Source: Chelativorans multitrophicus
GTDB lineage: Bacteria; Pseudomonadota; Alphaproteobacteria; Rhizobiales; Rhizobiaceae
DNA: 44,124 bases
Reading direction: 5' to 3'
NCBI RefSeq assembly: GCF_011317445.1
Contig: NZ_JAAAPL010000011.1
Span: forward strand, 1-44,124
The notes beneath the pieces are model-generated. The model was not told the origin of the DNA. It saw only the letters and a list, made by a program, of their open reading frames with translations, and did no database searches. Shown one piece after another: positions 42,574 to 44,124 of the stretch (positions within the stretch are counted from its first letter, which is position 1; the number at the start of each line of letters is the position of its first letter). The position numbers and the translations under genes were made by a program.

Positions 42574-43908
42574 ATGCCCGGCCCCTACGTCACACCCGTC
42601 CACGGTGATGCTGACCTGCCCGAGCAGGTTGATGTCGTCGTCATAGGCGGGGGGATCATCGGAACGTCTACCACATTAGAATTGGCCGAGCGTGGACTTC
42701 GAGTGGCCTTGTGCGAAAAGGGCGGCATCGGCAGGGAACAATCCAGCCGCAACTGGGGCTGGGTTCGCATTTCGCGCCGCGATCCGCGCGAGGTGCCGCT
42801 GATGGCCGAAGCGCTGCGGCTGTGGCCGGAGCTGAACGAGCGAACCGGCCGCGAGACGGGTTTTCATCGTGCCGGGATCATCTTCACCTGCGCGACGGAC
42901 CGCCAGTATGCCCAACACGAGAAATGGAACGAATTGCTCGCGCCCTATCAGCTCGACAGCCGGATGGTTTCGGGCAAGGAGTTCCGTGATCTGTTGCCCG
43001 GTTCGACGCTCGACCTCAAGGGTGCGCTCTACACCGCCTCCGATGGCCGGGCCGAACCGCAGCTTGCGGCGCCGGCCATCGCCGAAGCGGCGCGTGACCG
43101 GGGGGCACATGTGCTGATCGAATGCGCCGTGCGCGGAATCGAGACTTCGGCTGGGGCTGTAAGCGGCGTTGTGACCGAGCGCGGGAACATCGCCTGCAAG
43201 GCGGTCGTGCTGGCCGGAGGAGCATGGTCAAACCTGTTTGCCGGCAATGCTGGCGTCGATTTCCCACAGCTCAAAGTGCTGAATTCAGTGCTACGCACCA
43301 AGCCGATCGACGGCGGGCCGGAACAGACTATCTGGCATGACGATTTTGCTATCTCCAAACGAAGGGATGGCGGCCATACCATCGCGTCCGGGCACGAGAA
43401 CATTACTCGGATCGAGCCGAAGAGCTTCAAGTACGCTTTCAAGTTTCTGCCTGCATTGTGCATGGAATGGCGATCGCTGAACCTGCGTTTCGACCTCAGC
43501 TTCCTCGACGAGGCGCGAATACCCACGCGTTGGTCGCTCGACGAGGCCAGCCCGTTCGAATACCATCGCGTGCTCGATCCGGCGCCCAGCAAGCGTCTCG
43601 CCGATTCTGCGCTTTGCGCTGCGCAACGGGCCTTCCCGGTGCTCGCGAAAGCCGAGATCGCCCAGCGCTGGGGGGGCTATATTGACGTCACGCCCGACGC
43701 CGTGCCGGTGATCTCACCCGTCGAAAAGGTGCCTGGGTTCTTCCTGGCCTCGGGCTTCTCGGGCCATGGTTTCGGCATCGGACCTGCGGCGGGCAAACTC
43801 ATGGCCGACCTCGTAACGGGACATACGCCTATTGTGGACCCGAAGGCCTTCCGTTTCAGTCGGTTTTCGGATGGTTCGAAGATCGAGCTCATCACCGGCG
43901 GGTTCTGA
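42574..43908 (+). CDS. FAD-dependent amine/amino-acid oxidoreductase (DadA-like)
   Basis: A 444-aa DAO-family flavoprotein. The FAD-binding Rossmann motif VVVIGGGIIGTSTTLELAER is at about 21-40, followed by SSRNWGWVRISRRDPREVPL, the central AVVLAGGAWSNLFAG and the C-terminal GYIDVTPDAVPVISPVE then FLASGFSGHGFGIGPAAGKL. The length fits D-amino-acid dehydrogenase or gamma-glutamylputrescine oxidase. The ATG at 42574 has GAAAGG seven bases upstream. With the aldehyde dehydrogenase it would form an amine-to-acid route. Its GC content is higher than that of the genes before it, suggesting a separate origin. Confidence 0.88.
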   Translation: MPGPYVTPVHGDADLPEQVDVVVIGGGIIGTSTTLELAERGLRVALCEKGGIGREQSSRNWGWVRISRRDPREVPLMAEALRLWPELNERTGRETGFHRAGIIFTCATDRQYAQHEKWNELLAPYQLDSRMVSGKEFRDLLPGSTLDLKGALYTASDGRAEPQLAAPAIAEAARDRGAHVLIECAVRGIETSAGAVSGVVTERGNIACKAVVLAGGAWSNLFAGNAGVDFPQLKVLNSVLRTKPIDGGPEQTIWHDDFAISKRRDGGHTIASGHENITRIEPKSFKYAFKFLPALCMEWRSLNLRFDLSFLDEARIPTRWSLDEASPFEYHRVLDPAPSKRLADSALCAAQRAFPVLAKAEIAQRWGGYIDVTPDAVPVISPVEKVPGFFLASGFSGHGFGIGPAAGKLMADLVTGHTPIVDPKAFRFSRFSDGSKIELITGGF

Positions 43909-44036
43909 ACTTGCAAATACCTGGCCGGCCCAGAGCCGGCAAAACGAGAGCTAGTAGCGGGCAGGACTAATGGACTTTGTTTCAGCTAGAACCAGACGAG
44001 AAGCGCTCGATTGCCTCGATAGCAGGGGGGATCAGA

Positions 44037-44124
44037 TGTCGCTTGGCACTTAATTATGAGAATGCCATACAAGCGATTCCAGATGCTTCGGCCGGCACAT
44101 AATTTGAGAATTGGCAGTTAATTT
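44037..44124. mobile_element. End of an IS21-like insertion sequence (right edge)
   Basis: The element starts TGTCGCTTGGCACTTAATTA at 44037 and continues right out of the window. Related boxes follow (CGGCACATAATTTGAGAAT and TTGGCAGTTAATTT). The first 19 bases equal the terminus at the left edge, read on the other strand, while the inner sequences differ. This fits the opposite end of the same type of IS. Confidence 0.6.

Noticed and set aside
44030-44124. A 3-bp match (AGA) flanking the two IS ends as a target-site duplication of a single IS in a circular plasmid
   Set aside because: Three bases are too few for an IS21-type duplication, and the methylase/helicase reading does not resume on the other side.

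Overview
The window looks like most of a repABC-type plasmid fragment from an alphaproteobacterium, most likely of the Rhizobiales (Hyphomicrobiales). The evidence is a complete repA-repB-repC operon with two palindromic parS sites and a counter-transcribed RNA in the repB-repC gap, together with rhizobial families (DUF982, DUF1403, DUF1419). Both ends of the window run exactly 88 bases into the two ends of an IS21-like insertion sequence, so this is probably a whole assembly contig bounded by a repeated element.

Layout. (1) 1-11250, almost all on the minus strand: an anti-defence and plasmid-housekeeping block. It holds a methylase/helicase cut by the IS, ArdB, small DUF proteins, a large ParB-like protein, a Mom-like acyltransferase, a frameshifted PP-loop enzyme, a YaaA/DUF6884-like protein and ArdC. 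Related GC-rich leader sequences recur in front of several of these genes, and the arrangement resembles the leading region of a conjugative plasmid. (2) 11310-12978: a decaying stretch of small plus-strand genes, including a broken and an intact DUF982 copy. (3) 13033-16738: the repABC replication and partition module. (4) 17392-20999: a hypothetical gene, a VapBC-like toxin-antitoxin pair, a tyrosine recombinase, and a TacA antitoxin with a frameshifted TacT toxin. (5) 21388-23102: DUF1403 protein and a ScpB homologue.

(6) 23399-35700 is the most striking part. An intact dndB-C-D-E-A operon for DNA phosphorothioation runs rightward. It meets head-on a leftward operon of five genes: a PLD-nuclease/SF2 helicase, a 62-aa protein, a DndD/SMC-like ABC ATPase, a 153-aa protein and a GmrSD-type (DUF262+DUF1524) nuclease. 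The second operon is not an obvious DndFGH set. It looks like an alternative restriction partner built on an ABC-ATPase core. The helicase has lost its 5' end and the GmrSD gene carries a frameshift, so modification may persist while restriction is damaged.

(7) 36026-37796: an AbiEi/AbiEii system with repeated promoter motifs. (8) 38178-43908: a visibly AT-richer catabolic block (an XRE-cupin regulator, a hydantoinase fragment, a PuuC-like aldehyde dehydrogenase, a cupin) followed by a GC-richer DadA-like FAD oxidoreductase, with a ~140-bp diverged direct repeat in front of both the hydantoinase fragment and the oxidoreductase. The set fits catabolism of an amine or amino-acid derivative.

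Several genes carry single-base frameshifts. Some lie at short homopolymers, so sequencing error must be excluded before calling them true pseudogenes.
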